A DNA stretch of 37,414 nucleotides from JAICIG01 sp035532215 (GTDB taxonomy: Bacteria > Planctomycetota > Planctomycetia > Pirellulales > JAICIG01): positions 1 through 37,414 of the forward strand of contig DATKRK010000222.1 in the NCBI GenBank assembly GCA_035532215.1, read 5' to 3'. Numbering within the stretch: position 1 is the first letter of the stretch; each line of letters opens with the position of its first letter. The translations under genes and the position numbers were made by a program. The notes below the pieces were generated by a model. That model saw nothing but the letters and a program-made list of their open reading frames with translations, ran no database searches and was not told the origin of the DNA. Below are positions 7,804 to 16,818 of the stretch, piece by piece.

Positions 7804-9504
7804 TCAATTCGCCGCCCACTGTTGCCAGCGGCGAAACCAATCGTCGAGCGTGTCGCGCTGGCTGCCGGCGCCGCTGGCCAGATCACGCAGCGCCAGCAGG
7901 TGGCGGCAGGGGCCTTTTCGCAATCCGCCGCGGCGGAAGTGCGAGCAGGAGCACTTGGCGCGCTTCATGCGGCCGTCGGCGTCGATCGTGAGTGAGAGCG
8001 GCTGCGTGCCGTATTTTCCCAAGATCAACTCGGCGCCGTCGCCTAGCTCCTCTCGCGAAACGAGCCGCACTTCGCCGCGCCGGATGACTTCGCGCGAAGC
8101 GACCAGTTCCGCCGGCTCGGGCCCCAGGTCGGCTTCGCCCAGAGCGGCGGGCATGATCTGCCGCCAGCGATAAACGCCCGCGTCGAGATCGAAGATCACC
8201 TGCCCGGTGCGCGCCAGATAATTGAGCGCCGCCGCGCATTCGGCCGGCGAAGCAACCGCCGCCAGCCGCGAGTCGGCCAGCGGTGCGGCGCGCTCGGTTT
8301 GCATGGCGCCGGCGACGCCCGCCACCAAGCCCGGCGAAAGCTGCACCGGAGGAGAAAGCAAGTCGAGCGCGGCGCCGCGCGTCCAATCGTTCGCGGTCCA
8401 GCCCGACAGGCCCAGCGTCAACCGCATGTCGCCCATCTGCGCCACCCAGAAGCTCGGCAGGCCCGAGCCGAGCAAATAGACATCGACGCGTTCGACCAGC
8501 GGCAGCAGCCGGGCCAGCACCAACAGTCGTTGCCGTCCCCAGGTGCGGATCGGCGCCCCGCCGGGGCCTTCGTAGTACACTCCGTGGGCGACAATCGCCT
8601 GCTCCCACGGCTTGACGACGATCCGCGGCGGTTCGCCAGGCGCCAGTTCGAACCGCAAAGCCCGCGGGCTGCGCCGCGCCTTGTGACGCTTCAGCCAGGC
8701 CAACAGCGAGTAGACCGCCTCGCGCGAAAGCGTCACGCGGCGCATCGGCAGCGTCATGGCGGCTTGCACCTGCATCAGCCCTCGCAGCCAGCCGGCCGGC
8801 AGGTCGATCTTTTCCTCGCGGTAGTCCGCTTGCCCGGCGACGGCCACTTCGAAACCTTGCGGATCGACGCGGAACCGAGTTTCGCGGTAGGTGCGCAGTT
8901 GCTGGAAATGGTCGTACAGCGCCCACGAGTAATCGACGTTCGTCGTGCCGCGGCGGAAATCGGTCGAGGCGCCGAACATCGCCTGGCGTTCGACCGTCAG
9001 GCAGCCGTAACTCGATTCATCCGCTGAAAAGCATTCGAAGAACACCACGTCGTCGGCGATGGTGGTGATCGGATCGCACGGCATCAGCATTCGCCACAAT
9101 TCCATGTCGTGCCGCCGCAGATAGTCGGCGTACTTTTGGCGGGCGTTCCAATACTTGTGGCGGCAGCGATTGTATTGCTCTTCCAGATCGCGAGGCACGT
9201 CGGCTCGGCGAGCGAGAATTTCGTCGCGCGACTCGCGGTATGCCTCTTGGTGTACGTGAGCCAGACGCCGGTGTTCCTCGAGCTTCCATTGCTGATAGGC
9301 CGTTTTGTCGCGCGGCTTGTAGCGCAAGTCGCTGATCACCACGTCGTGCAGCGCGGAGATCGCCTCGCGAAAGCGGAGCGGCTGCACCAGCGGCGCGTCG
9401 AAGGCCACCGGCTCGCGCGCCAGGTTCGGCGCCAGGCTGAGCACCTGGCCGCCGCGAGTTTGCTGTAACCGGCTGTGTCCGAAGTAGGCGAACTTGACTT
9501 GCAT
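7804..9504 (-). CDS. SWIM zinc-finger family protein
   Basis: A 566-residue protein from the ATG at 9504, only 2 bases after the stop of the helical-repeat gene, so the two are probably co-translated. The C-terminus carries a SWIM-type zinc motif, CxCx(12)CxH: Cys518, Cys520, Cys533 and His535, in KCSCSHFRRGG then GPCRHLLALRDL. SWIM domains bind DNA or proteins and occur with SWI2/SNF2 ATPases, MuDR transposases and bacterial proteins of unknown role. About 500 residues before the zinc motif are not recognised; they contain an arginine-rich region (near 90-150) and several beta-rich segments, with no visible catalytic motif. Its place beside a MoxR ATPase cluster and upstream of the retron RT suggests a nucleic-acid-sensing or scaffold role, which is inference. 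Confidence 0.8.
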   Translation of the reverse strand: MQVKFAYFGHSRLQQTRGGQVLSLAPNLAREPVAFDAPLVQPLRFREAISALHDVVISDLRYKPRDKTAYQQWKLEEHRRLAHVHQEAYRESRDEILARRADVPRDLEEQYNRCRHKYWNARQKYADYLRRHDMELWRMLMPCDPITTIADDVVFFECFSADESSYGCLTVERQAMFGASTDFRRGTTNVDYSWALYDHFQQLRTYRETRFRVDPQGFEVAVAGQADYREEKIDLPAGWLRGLMQVQAAMTLPMRRVTLSREAVYSLLAWLKRHKARRSPRALRFELAPGEPPRIVVKPWEQAIVAHGVYYEGPGGAPIRTWGRQRLLVLARLLPLVERVDVYLLGSGLPSFWVAQMGDMRLTLGLSGWTANDWTRGAALDLLSPPVQLSPGLVAGVAGAMQTERAAPLADSRLAAVASPAECAAALNYLARTGQVIFDLDAGVYRWRQIMPAALGEADLGPEPAELVASREVIRRGEVRLVSREELGDGAELILGKYGTQPLSLTIDADGRMKRAKCSCSHFRRGGLRKGPCRHLLALRDLASGAGSQRDTLDDWFRRWQQWAAN

Positions 9505-9506
9505 CG

Positions 9507-11309
9507 TCAGCCTCCCTCGGCAGTTGGAGACGCGAAGGATAACTCGGGCAATTGCCGGGCGATCGCTTCGGCCAGCGTTGGCTGCCGGTCGAGCAGGTAT
9601 GCCACGGCGGCCAATCCCGCGCGCTGTTCCGGGCGACGGATCGAGCGCACGGCCACGGCCAACACGGGCACAAGTTGCGGCGCTTCGTCGGGCCGCTCGA
9701 CGATTGCCGCGGCCAACTGACGCACGGCCGCCAGCTTCTGGCGCCCGCCGCGATGGACTCCCAATAACACGCTCGTCCACACCGGCGCCAGATCGCGGGG
9801 ACCGATCCGCGGGCGAACCGCCCGGTGCTCCAACTGTTCGACGATTCGCAGCCGCACGTCCTCGAACGGCGTTTCCGTCAAGCGGCTCCAGAGCACCGGA
9901 TCGTCCTGTGCGGCCGCCGCATATTCGAACCACGTGCAAGCCGCCTGCCGCATGGTCTCGAGCAAACTGTCGAACAGCGTCGAAACCACTTCGCGATCGT
10001 ATCGCTCCGCCGCTCCGGCGACGTTCAAAGCCCATTTCGCCAACTCTCCGCCGAGGGCCGAACATCGCGCGGCGCCGAGTTTGACAAGTTCGCGGCGCTC
10101 TTCGGCGGTCTCGAACTTCCGCCCGGCAAGAAAGTTCGAACCCAGTCGGGCCACCGCCGTCGCTTCAGAGGTCGCCAGTTCGAGAATCTGTTCCAGATCG
10201 AGCCGCTCCGGCGCGACTCTCCGCTGAAATTGCGCGCAAACCGTCGCCAACGCCGCCGGATCGTGGACTTCGAGCAGCCGCAGCCAGTTGGCAATAGGCC
10301 ACTCGTCGATGCCCGCCAGGCGCTCGAGCAGCGACGCGCCAAACTGCGCAACTTCGGCGTTGTCGTGTTCGAGCAGTTCGAAGAGCGTCTCGACAGACAG
10401 CGAAGACAAGGCGGCCGAATGATTCCGCTCCAGCAGTTGCCTGGCCCAGACGCGCACGGCGCGCGATTGTGCCTTGCAGAGCAGGTTCAGCAATTCCGGC
10501 AAGGCCTCGCTGGCGGACCAGAGCAGTTCGAAGCACGGCGCGGCGGTCAGTTCCGCCAGGGTACGGCCCGGACGTAAGTTCGCCGCGCGATCGCTGAATT
10601 CGATCGCCGCGCTACGGGCAAAGCAGGCGTGCAGCAGGCCCCAGTTGTCGAGCAGGTTCTCCGGCTGGGCGACGTCTTCATCGGCGTACTGCAACAAGGC
10701 GGTCGAGACGGCCGGCACATATTCGTTTGGCCGCTGATGGCCAAGCCGCCGGAAATATCGCCAAGCCCGGCGCCGCAGGTAATGCCGCGTGCGGTAGGAG
10801 AAGAGCCGATGGGAAGCAGTGTTAAATAGCTGCCACGCCGGGATTTCGACCTCTTCGCCCGTGCGCGGATTGATGCACTTCCGCGTCCGCGGCAGCGGGG
10901 GCAAGATGCTGTTGCGCGGCGTTGCCAAGACCTCGGTCTCGTGGACGAGAGACTGCCGCGTCTCGGGAACCCACTCGTAACGCCTTTGCTTTTTCCGCAC
11001 CCGGCGCACCAGCCGATCGAAGGCGACGAGAAACGCGGCTATTAATTCATGGTCGCGCTCGCCTTCGGCTCGTTTGAACAGCCGCTTGACGACGACGTGG
11101 TGCCCCGGCGCGTTCAGCGGCATGCGCAGATAGGCGAGAATCTGCAGCCGGGCCCAAGGTCGCGAATCGCTTTTCCAGCGGTCGACGAAGCCGGCCAAAG
11201 TCGGCCCATCGAACTCCTCACGCAACGCGGCGACAAAACGGTCGTCCTCGCGAGCGAAGTAGTCTTCGACCGCCTGCACCACTCGATCTGGATTGCCGCC
11301 CGACGCCAT
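9507..11309 (-). CDS. Large helical (HEAT-like) repeat protein
   Basis: A 600-residue protein read from the ATG at 11309, which has a GAGG-type ribosome site; an ATG at 11432 would add 41 Arg-rich residues and is less likely. The sequence is almost wholly helical, with repeating amphipathic helix pairs (PELLNLLCKAQSRAVRVWARQ; VETLFELLEHDNAEVAQFGAS; IVEQLEHRAVRPRI; VLAVAVRSIRRPEQRAGL) that resemble HEAT or Armadillo repeats. The first 270 residues hold a basic region with an unusual segment, RTGEEVEIPAWQLFNTASHRLFSYRTRHYLRR broken here only by position, not matched to a named domain. HEAT solenoids usually bind proteins or nucleic acids. It is the first gene of the leftward set, divergent from the MoxR operon. 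No enzymatic motif is visible. Confidence 0.72.
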   Translation of the reverse strand: MASGGNPDRVVQAVEDYFAREDDRFVAALREEFDGPTLAGFVDRWKSDSRPWARLQILAYLRMPLNAPGHHVVVKRLFKRAEGERDHELIAAFLVAFDRLVRRVRKKQRRYEWVPETRQSLVHETEVLATPRNSILPPLPRTRKCINPRTGEEVEIPAWQLFNTASHRLFSYRTRHYLRRRAWRYFRRLGHQRPNEYVPAVSTALLQYADEDVAQPENLLDNWGLLHACFARSAAIEFSDRAANLRPGRTLAELTAAPCFELLWSASEALPELLNLLCKAQSRAVRVWARQLLERNHSAALSSLSVETLFELLEHDNAEVAQFGASLLERLAGIDEWPIANWLRLLEVHDPAALATVCAQFQRRVAPERLDLEQILELATSEATAVARLGSNFLAGRKFETAEERRELVKLGAARCSALGGELAKWALNVAGAAERYDREVVSTLFDSLLETMRQAACTWFEYAAAAQDDPVLWSRLTETPFEDVRLRIVEQLEHRAVRPRIGPRDLAPVWTSVLLGVHRGGRQKLAAVRQLAAAIVERPDEAPQLVPVLAVAVRSIRRPEQRAGLAAVAYLLDRQPTLAEAIARQLPELSFASPTAEGG

Positions 11310-11521
11310 CTCGAAAGCGCCCTCAGCCAGGCAAGGAACTGCGAATTGGCCACAACTCTCTCGCGCACGCTTCGCCAACCGGCGGCGAAACGAGGCTGCA
11401 TTGTTTCGAGCGGAAACTTGCAAGTCAAGCATTTTGATCCGCTTTGAGTGCGGATTTCCAACGAATAGACTAAACTGTCGTCGCGGACAATTCATCGCGG
11501 TTGATCGGAGTTGCACTTCGC
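11310..11521. promoter_or_regulatory. Shared intergenic region between divergent operons, with small inverted repeat
   Basis: This 212-base gap separates the leftward (HEAT, SWIM, retron) and rightward (MoxR/bpX) gene sets, so promoters for both must lie in or near it. An inverted repeat ATCCGC-N7-GCGGAT (11437-11455) could be an operator half-site pair. Downstream, TAAACT (11471-11476) resembles a -10 element for the rightward set, but I see no good -35 at the right spacing. If the HEAT gene begins at 11432 instead of 11309, the gap shrinks to 89 bases. Confidence 0.35.
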
Positions 11522-12166
11522 ATGGGGCTGCCCGACTTTTTGCAAGCGCTGTTCGAGCATGGCCGGGTGCGCGTCGCCGCGCCGGACCATGCCGTTTCGA
11601 CGAGCGACTGGTCGCATGCGGATGCCGTGCTGGCGGAAAGGCACGCCGGCGATCGGGCCGAGTTTCCCGGCGTGATTCCGCCGCTCGATCGTGCAGTGGC
11701 GCACTGGGCCGCCGAACAGTTCTATCGGGCCTGCCAATTCGCCGTTTATCGCGACGCCGGAGCCGATCGGATCGCAGCGACGCTGAACGCGCCTTGCCCG
11801 CAGGCGCCGGCCGCATCGCGGCACGTCTCGGTCGATCTCACGTTCCGCTTTTTGCCCGATTTGCACCGCCTGGCCAGCGCGGCATCGCAGGACGATCCGC
11901 TCTGCCAGCGCTTGCGCGGCTGGGCGGCCGACTGGCCGCTCTCGTCGGTCGGCATGGCGAACGTGAACCCGGCGGATATCGGCGACGTCTTGGAACATGC
12001 GGGGCTGCGCGGGCTGTATGTCGATCGGATCATCGCCCGCCGCGACCGCTCGCGTCTGAGCGACCCACGATTGAAAGAGGCGGTGCAGGCGGCATTGGGA
12101 GCTTTTAGCGAATTGGCCGCGGACTTGGCGGACGCCCTGACGAGAGTTGACGAACCGAACGGATAA
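11522..12166 (+). CDS. Unknown protein, first gene of MoxR/bpX cluster (candidate bpX-family component)
   Basis: A 214-residue protein read from the ATG at 11522 (a TTG at 11501 would add 7 residues). It begins GLPDFLQALFEHGRVRV, a short helix followed by a strand, and contains a helical central part (AVAHWAAEQFYRACQFAVYRDAGAD) and RHVSVDLTFRFLPDLHRLA. No catalytic motif, signal peptide or membrane segment is visible. It ends 2 bases before the MoxR ATPase start. Position and size fit one of the small uncharacterised components (bpX families) known from MoxR-vWA-beta-propeller ternary systems, but I cannot assign the family number from sequence alone. It may be an adaptor that links the ATPase to a target. 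Confidence 0.6.
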   Translation: MGLPDFLQALFEHGRVRVAAPDHAVSTSDWSHADAVLAERHAGDRAEFPGVIPPLDRAVAHWAAEQFYRACQFAVYRDAGADRIAATLNAPCPQAPAASRHVSVDLTFRFLPDLHRLASAASQDDPLCQRLRGWAADWPLSSVGMANVNPADIGDVLEHAGLRGLYVDRIIARRDRSRLSDPRLKEAVQAALGAFSELAADLADALTRVDEPNG

Positions 12167-12168
12167 TC

Positions 12169-13332
12169 ATGGAACCATCCATCGCCGCCAGCTCCGAGAT
12201 CGGCCGCAAGCTGGTCACGGAAGTGCTCGCGCCGCTCAAGGCCGCCTTTGTCGGCAAAGACGAGGTCATCGATCTGCTCGGCGTGTGCCTGGCCGGCGGC
12301 GAGAACCTGTTCATTCTCGGCCCGCCCGGCACGGCCAAAAGCGCGCTGGTGCAGGAACTCGGCCGCCGCGTCGAGGGGCGCGTGTTCGATTACCTGCTCA
12401 CGCGTTTCACCGAGCCGAACGAACTGTTCGGGCCGTTCGACATCCGCAAGCTGCGCGAAGGCGAGTTGACCACCAACACCGAGGGCATGCTGCCCGAGGC
12501 GTCGCTCGTGTTTCTCGACGAGTTGCTCAACGCCAACAGCGCCATTCTCAACAGCCTGTTGATGGTGCTCAACGAGCGCGTCTTCCGCCGCGGCCGCGAA
12601 ACGCGCAAGTTGCCGCTGCTGATGGTCGTCGGCGCCAGCAATCGCCTGCCCGAAGACGACGCGCTGGCGGCCTTGTTCGATCGTTTTCTGCTGCGAGTAC
12701 ACTGCGACAATGTCGGCGACGAGCAACTCGGCGAAGTGCTGGAAGCCGGCTGGCGGCTCGACGCCGGCGAGATCGACCGCCGCGTCGGACTCTCGGTCGA
12801 CGACCTGCACGCGCTGCAGCGGCAGTTGAACGAAGTGGACGTGAGCGCGGTGCGGCCGAAGTACGTGGAGTTGGTCCGCAACCTGCGCAAGGCGGGCATT
12901 CCGGTCTCCGATCGCCGCGCGGTGAAGCTGCAACGGCTCGTCGCGGCCAGCGCGCTGTTGTGCGGCCGGCGCCAAGCCAACGCGACCGACCTGTGGGTCT
13001 TGCGCTATATCTGGGACGTCGACGAACAACGCGAGGTAATCGCCGCGATCGTCGAGCGGGCCATCGAACAGGCCGACGCCGACACTCAATCGGCAAGCCA
13101 CCCGCGTGCCCGCGGGCAGGGTTCGCCCGATCCGGAAGAACTGGCGCGCGACCTGGACCGGTTGGAAGAGCGCTGGTCGGCCGACGGCCACGGCGAGGTC
13201 GATCGCGCGGTGCTGCGCGATCAGCTCGGCTTGCTGGCCGGGCGCTGCCAATGGCTGGCCGACGCTCAGCAGCGCACGTTTCTCGAACAGCGCGTCGAAT
13301 CGCTCTGGCAGCAGTGGGGAGGCCGCTCGTGA
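12169..13332 (+). CDS. MoxR/RavA-type AAA+ ATPase
   Basis: A 387-residue cytoplasmic AAA+ protein. Walker A is GPPGTAKS (51-58), Walker B is LVFLDE (113-118), sensor 1 is in VVGASN (Asn158), and an arginine finger candidate is Arg172 in FDRF. The insert FTEPNELFGPFDIRKLREGEL is typical of the MoxR/RavA branch. MoxR ATPases act as chaperone-like remodelling motors and are usually paired with von Willebrand A proteins that recruit clients through a metal site. Here the vWA-like partner is two genes downstream. The C-terminal 100 residues form a lid and a variable helical region (DPEELARDLDRLEERW). The stop overlaps the GTG start of the next gene. Confidence 0.93.
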   Translation: MEPSIAASSEIGRKLVTEVLAPLKAAFVGKDEVIDLLGVCLAGGENLFILGPPGTAKSALVQELGRRVEGRVFDYLLTRFTEPNELFGPFDIRKLREGELTTNTEGMLPEASLVFLDELLNANSAILNSLLMVLNERVFRRGRETRKLPLLMVVGASNRLPEDDALAALFDRFLLRVHCDNVGDEQLGEVLEAGWRLDAGEIDRRVGLSVDDLHALQRQLNEVDVSAVRPKYVELVRNLRKAGIPVSDRRAVKLQRLVAASALLCGRRQANATDLWVLRYIWDVDEQREVIAAIVERAIEQADADTQSASHPRARGQGSPDPEELARDLDRLEERWSADGHGEVDRAVLRDQLGLLAGRCQWLADAQQRTFLEQRVESLWQQWGGRS

Positions 13333-14051
13333 ACGCGCGCCATGCCCTCTCGCTGTCTAGGGACGAGGCCGTTTGCCTGGGGCCGCTGCGCCGTTGGTCG
13401 GCCTTCGAAGTCTGCGAGGCAGAAGAGACGTTGTGGCTGCGCGCGGCAAGGCTGGAAGACGAGCAGTGGGAATATTGCCGGCGCTTGCCGGGCGCCGAAC
13501 GGTTTGAAGTGCTTGCCGACGGCCAATTGCTGCCCGTCGGCGCCCGCGTGCCGCGCGGTTATTTGCCCGCGGGACCGTGGGAAGTTTTGCACAGGTGGCT
13601 TCAATTGGAGTTGCCGGCGGCTGAAACGGCGCTGGCGACGCCGTTCCAAACGGCGCTCCGATTAGTACGGTCGAGCGAGCCGCGCCCAGCGTCGTGGCTG
13701 CTGGCGAGTCTGGCCGAGTGGAGCGCCTATGTCGAGACCGCGCCGCTGGTGCGGCTCGCGCGTTGGAGTTTCGCGGCCGATGCCGCAGGTCGCGCGGCGA
13801 TCCGCGGCGCCCCTTTGCCCCCGCTGCGCGGCACGCAGTATGTCGAAGAATCCGGTCTCGCCGTGCCGGCCGGCTGGCATTGGTCGCCGGCGGTCGAGGC
13901 CGCAGTCGTGCGAGCGGCTCTGCGATTGGAGCCAGGCGATTGCGCCCTCTGGTTCGCGGATGGCGCGTGGCAGAAGATCGCAGCGGGCGATTGGGTTCGA
14001 GCGACGCGGTCCGCCGTGCGATTGACGCTTGAGGAGCAGCGCCGTGGCTAA
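13329..14051 (+). CDS. Unknown protein of MoxR/bpX cluster (candidate bpX-family component)
   Basis: A 240-residue protein starting at GTG 13329, sharing 4 bases with the MoxR stop and ending 8 bases inside the next gene; this packing is the main reason to accept the start. The N-terminal half looks beta-rich (FEVCEAEETLWLRAARLED, FEVLADGQLLPVGARVPRG), followed by an aromatic, Leu-rich second half with WLLASLAEWSAYVETAPL and ALWFADGAWQKIAAGDWV. There are no catalytic motifs, cysteine clusters or membrane helices. Spacing and neighbours suggest it is one of the non-enzymatic components of a MoxR-vWA-beta-propeller system, perhaps an adaptor between ATPase and vWA protein. Function not recognised. 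Confidence 0.65.
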   Translation: MNARHALSLSRDEAVCLGPLRRWSAFEVCEAEETLWLRAARLEDEQWEYCRRLPGAERFEVLADGQLLPVGARVPRGYLPAGPWEVLHRWLQLELPAAETALATPFQTALRLVRSSEPRPASWLLASLAEWSAYVETAPLVRLARWSFAADAAGRAAIRGAPLPPLRGTQYVEESGLAVPAGWHWSPAVEAAVVRAALRLEPGDCALWFADGAWQKIAAGDWVRATRSAVRLTLEEQRRG

Positions 14052-16818
14052 AGGCAGCGCCGTCTGCGATTACTTCGCCGCCCCTGCCAATTCGTTTTGG
14101 CAGTGGCAGGACGAAGGCAACGTGATCGCCTGGGCCGACGGCGCGACGATCGCCTTTCGCTACGAGCTGCGCACGATTCTCGAACGCCTGCGCACGCAAA
14201 GCCTGCCGCCGCTGGGCGCGCTGGCTCTGCTGCTGGCCGCCTGCCGGGATCATTGGAACGAGCCAACCAGCCGGCTCGGCCTGCTGCAGGCCATGCTCGT
14301 CAACAACAACCGCCCCGACCGGACCGAGTTCCTCGCGCGCGTGATGAGCCGCCTCGATCGCATCAGCCAATTGCCCGGCGATTTGCGCTACGATTCCGGG
14401 GCCAAGGCCGAGTTGGCGGCGATGGTTTTCGAAGGCCAGGGCGACGTTGCTGCGCCGCGAACTTACGAGCGTTTGCTCGAAGCGCTCGCGAATGGCCTGG
14501 AAGAGCGCTATCTGACGCCCTGGCCGAAACTTCGCGCGGTCGACGCTTTGCTGCGCGACCTGGCCTGGCTCGATCGGGGTCTCGACCGCGTTGACGAGCA
14601 GGCCCTGAGAATGCGCGTGCGCACCGGGCTCGATCAGTCGCTCTCGCCCGTCGACGTGGAGGTCCCCGCCGTCGGCAGCGCCCGCAGCCTGATCGCCGAG
14701 TTGAAAGACGACGAGGAACTGGGCGGCGTGGCGCGGCTGGCCGAGTTGCTGCTGGCGGCCGTACACTTGCCGACGCCGGTGAGCGAGCCCGAGGAACTGC
14801 CGCTAGGCGGCGTCACCGATATCAGCAACCGCGGCTCGCTCGACCGGCTGCTGTTGAGCGAGCTGGCTCACGACGATCTGACGCTGGCCGTGCGCGTGGC
14901 GATGAACGAGGCGCTCTATCTGCGCCGCGAGACGCCGCCGCGCATGCCCACCCGCCGCCGCTTTGTATTGCTCGACGCCGGGATTCGGATGTGGGGCGTG
15001 CCTCGCGTTTTTGCGACGGCGGCGGGCCTGGCCCTGGCCGCCGGCTCGAAGCCCGGGATCGACGTGCACGTGTTTCGCGCGGAAGGTGCGGAGCTGGCGC
15101 CGGTCGACATGACGACCGCGGCCGGACTGACCGAGCATCTCGAAGCGCTCGATCATCGCGCCCATCCCGGCGCCGCCTTGCCGGCGCTGGCCGAACTTCT
15201 GACCGAAGCTGGCGAAGACGACGACGAAGCCGACGTCGTGCTGGTCACGGGCGACGACGTGCTGGCCGATTGGGAGTTCCAACGCGCGCTGGCCGAAGCG
15301 CGGTTCGGGCAGATTCATCTGGCGGCCGTTGGCCGCGACGGGCGGTTTCAGTTGCAACTGCAATCTCCGCGCGGACGCAAGCTGCTGCGCGAGGCGCAGT
15401 TCTCGCTTGACGACGTGTTGCAGCCGATCGCGAAACCGACCGTCGGGCTGTTGGCCGAGTCCAAATTCGAACTGCCGGCGATTTTCGGCGCCGAGCCGTT
15501 TCCGCTGTTGCTCTCCGTTCAGCCCGACCCGACGCGGACGTGGCGAGTCGTGGGAGTCTGGGGACTCGGCGTCTTGAGCTACGCGCGCGACGGCCGCTTG
15601 CTCCTTTGGCGCGACGACCCGTTCGGCGCCCGGCAATTGGCCGAAGGGCTTCCGAACGGCAATTTGCATTGGGCCGACCCTATTTGCCGCGACGGTATTG
15701 TGCGGGCCGTCATCGGCAAACTGAGCGAGCGCGGCTTGTATGCGCTGAGTTACGATTTGAAATCGGGCCGCTCGACGACGGTGCGGCTGGAAAGCGGCGT
15801 CCAGCAGCCGCGAGCGGTATTCGCGCGAGGGGGCGTCGTGTTTGTCGTCTCCGACCACGAGGTGGCGGCCGTCAGTTCAGCGTCGGGTCAGGCGTTGGCC
15901 GCCGCGCGCACCGGAGGCATGAAGCACCATCGGGGGCGGTTTTTCAAGACGTGGAACGAAGGCCGCTGGGACTGGCATGCCGTTTCCTACAACGGCCGCG
16001 AAATTGTCTGGGAATTGCTGTTCAACTGGAATTCGCTCCTTAAAGGCGAGAGCCGACGATGCGAACTGCTCGCCGTCTTCGACGCCGTGTACAAGGAATC
16101 GGCGTTCGGAATCACTAGCTCGGGGAGTCTGATTTCCTTTGACAGCGGCGCCATCCAGCCGCTCAAGTTGTCAACGGGGTTTCTCAACCTGTTCGTGGCG
16201 GGCGCCTCGCGCGACGGGTCGAAGGTCCTCTTGGACTTCAACGACGACAAGCACAGGCGCCAGCGGGTGCAGGTTGACGTCCATGTCTCGGCCGTAAGTT
16301 CCGCGCGTCTCAGCGTCGAGCCGCTCGTGGAATTGGAAATGCCGGAGATCCGGAAATTCGCCCGGCCCGTCGCGTTGCGCCGCCGCTTCGAGGGCATCGG
16401 CGTCAGCACCGGGGGCGTGCTGTTGCTCATCGGCCGCCGCCAAAGCATCTGGCTGTTGCGGTTCGACGAGCGCGAGCAAAGTTTCCGGCTTTCGTCCAAG
16501 CCGGCATTGACCAACATTGCCGTCTCGCAACGTTTCGCGCCGATCGATTCGGGCGATGCCAATCGATATTCGCTGGCAGCCGCGACGTTCGCCGACGGCA
16601 GCCGGGCCGTGCTCGACGCTCGCGGGCTGTTGCACCTGAAAAGCTCCGATCCCGCACTGCCCGAGTGTACGATCGTGCTCGTCGAAGGCGCCACCTCGGG
16701 CTGGGTCTCCGACGGGCGCTGTTGGGGCGCCCGCTACTTCATCGCAAATCGGCCCGCGACCAGCGCGCAGGCGATCTACGCCGAGGTCATTCGCCCGTTC
16801 ACGGAGCGCCTGCGATGA
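14044..16818 (+). CDS. Degenerate vWA-like plus beta-propeller-like protein of MoxR cluster
   Basis: A 924-residue protein starting at GTG 14044, with a GAGGAG ribosome site just upstream and an 8-base overlap with the previous gene. Residues 1-290 are mainly helical, as in proteins that bind MoxR ATPases. A Rossmann-like segment follows from about residue 305: RRFVLLDAGIRMWG, then FATAAGLALAAG, then DVVLVTGDDVLADWEF near 395-410, then IHLAAVGRDG. This has the strand-helix order of a von Willebrand A domain, but the metal-site DxSxS reads DAGIR (Asp311), so the site looks degenerate. From about residue 495 the sequence becomes repetitive and beta-rich (RTWRVVGVWGLGVLSYARDGRLLLW; AVFARGGVVFVVSDHEV), consistent with propeller blades. 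Likely the platform that couples MoxR to clients. Confidence 0.75.
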   Translation: MAKGSAVCDYFAAPANSFWQWQDEGNVIAWADGATIAFRYELRTILERLRTQSLPPLGALALLLAACRDHWNEPTSRLGLLQAMLVNNNRPDRTEFLARVMSRLDRISQLPGDLRYDSGAKAELAAMVFEGQGDVAAPRTYERLLEALANGLEERYLTPWPKLRAVDALLRDLAWLDRGLDRVDEQALRMRVRTGLDQSLSPVDVEVPAVGSARSLIAELKDDEELGGVARLAELLLAAVHLPTPVSEPEELPLGGVTDISNRGSLDRLLLSELAHDDLTLAVRVAMNEALYLRRETPPRMPTRRRFVLLDAGIRMWGVPRVFATAAGLALAAGSKPGIDVHVFRAEGAELAPVDMTTAAGLTEHLEALDHRAHPGAALPALAELLTEAGEDDDEADVVLVTGDDVLADWEFQRALAEARFGQIHLAAVGRDGRFQLQLQSPRGRKLLREAQFSLDDVLQPIAKPTVGLLAESKFELPAIFGAEPFPLLLSVQPDPTRTWRVVGVWGLGVLSYARDGRLLLWRDDPFGARQLAEGLPNGNLHWADPICRDGIVRAVIGKLSERGLYALSYDLKSGRSTTVRLESGVQQPRAVFARGGVVFVVSDHEVAAVSSASGQALAAARTGGMKHHRGRFFKTWNEGRWDWHAVSYNGREIVWELLFNWNSLLKGESRRCELLAVFDAVYKESAFGITSSGSLISFDSGAIQPLKLSTGFLNLFVAGASRDGSKVLLDFNDDKHRRQRVQVDVHVSAVSSARLSVEPLVELEMPEIRKFARPVALRRRFEGIGVSTGGVLLLIGRRQSIWLLRFDEREQSFRLSSKPALTNIAVSQRFAPIDSGDANRYSLAAATFADGSRAVLDARGLLHLKSSDPALPECTIVLVEGATSGWVSDGRCWGARYFIANRPATSAQAIYAEVIRPFTERLR

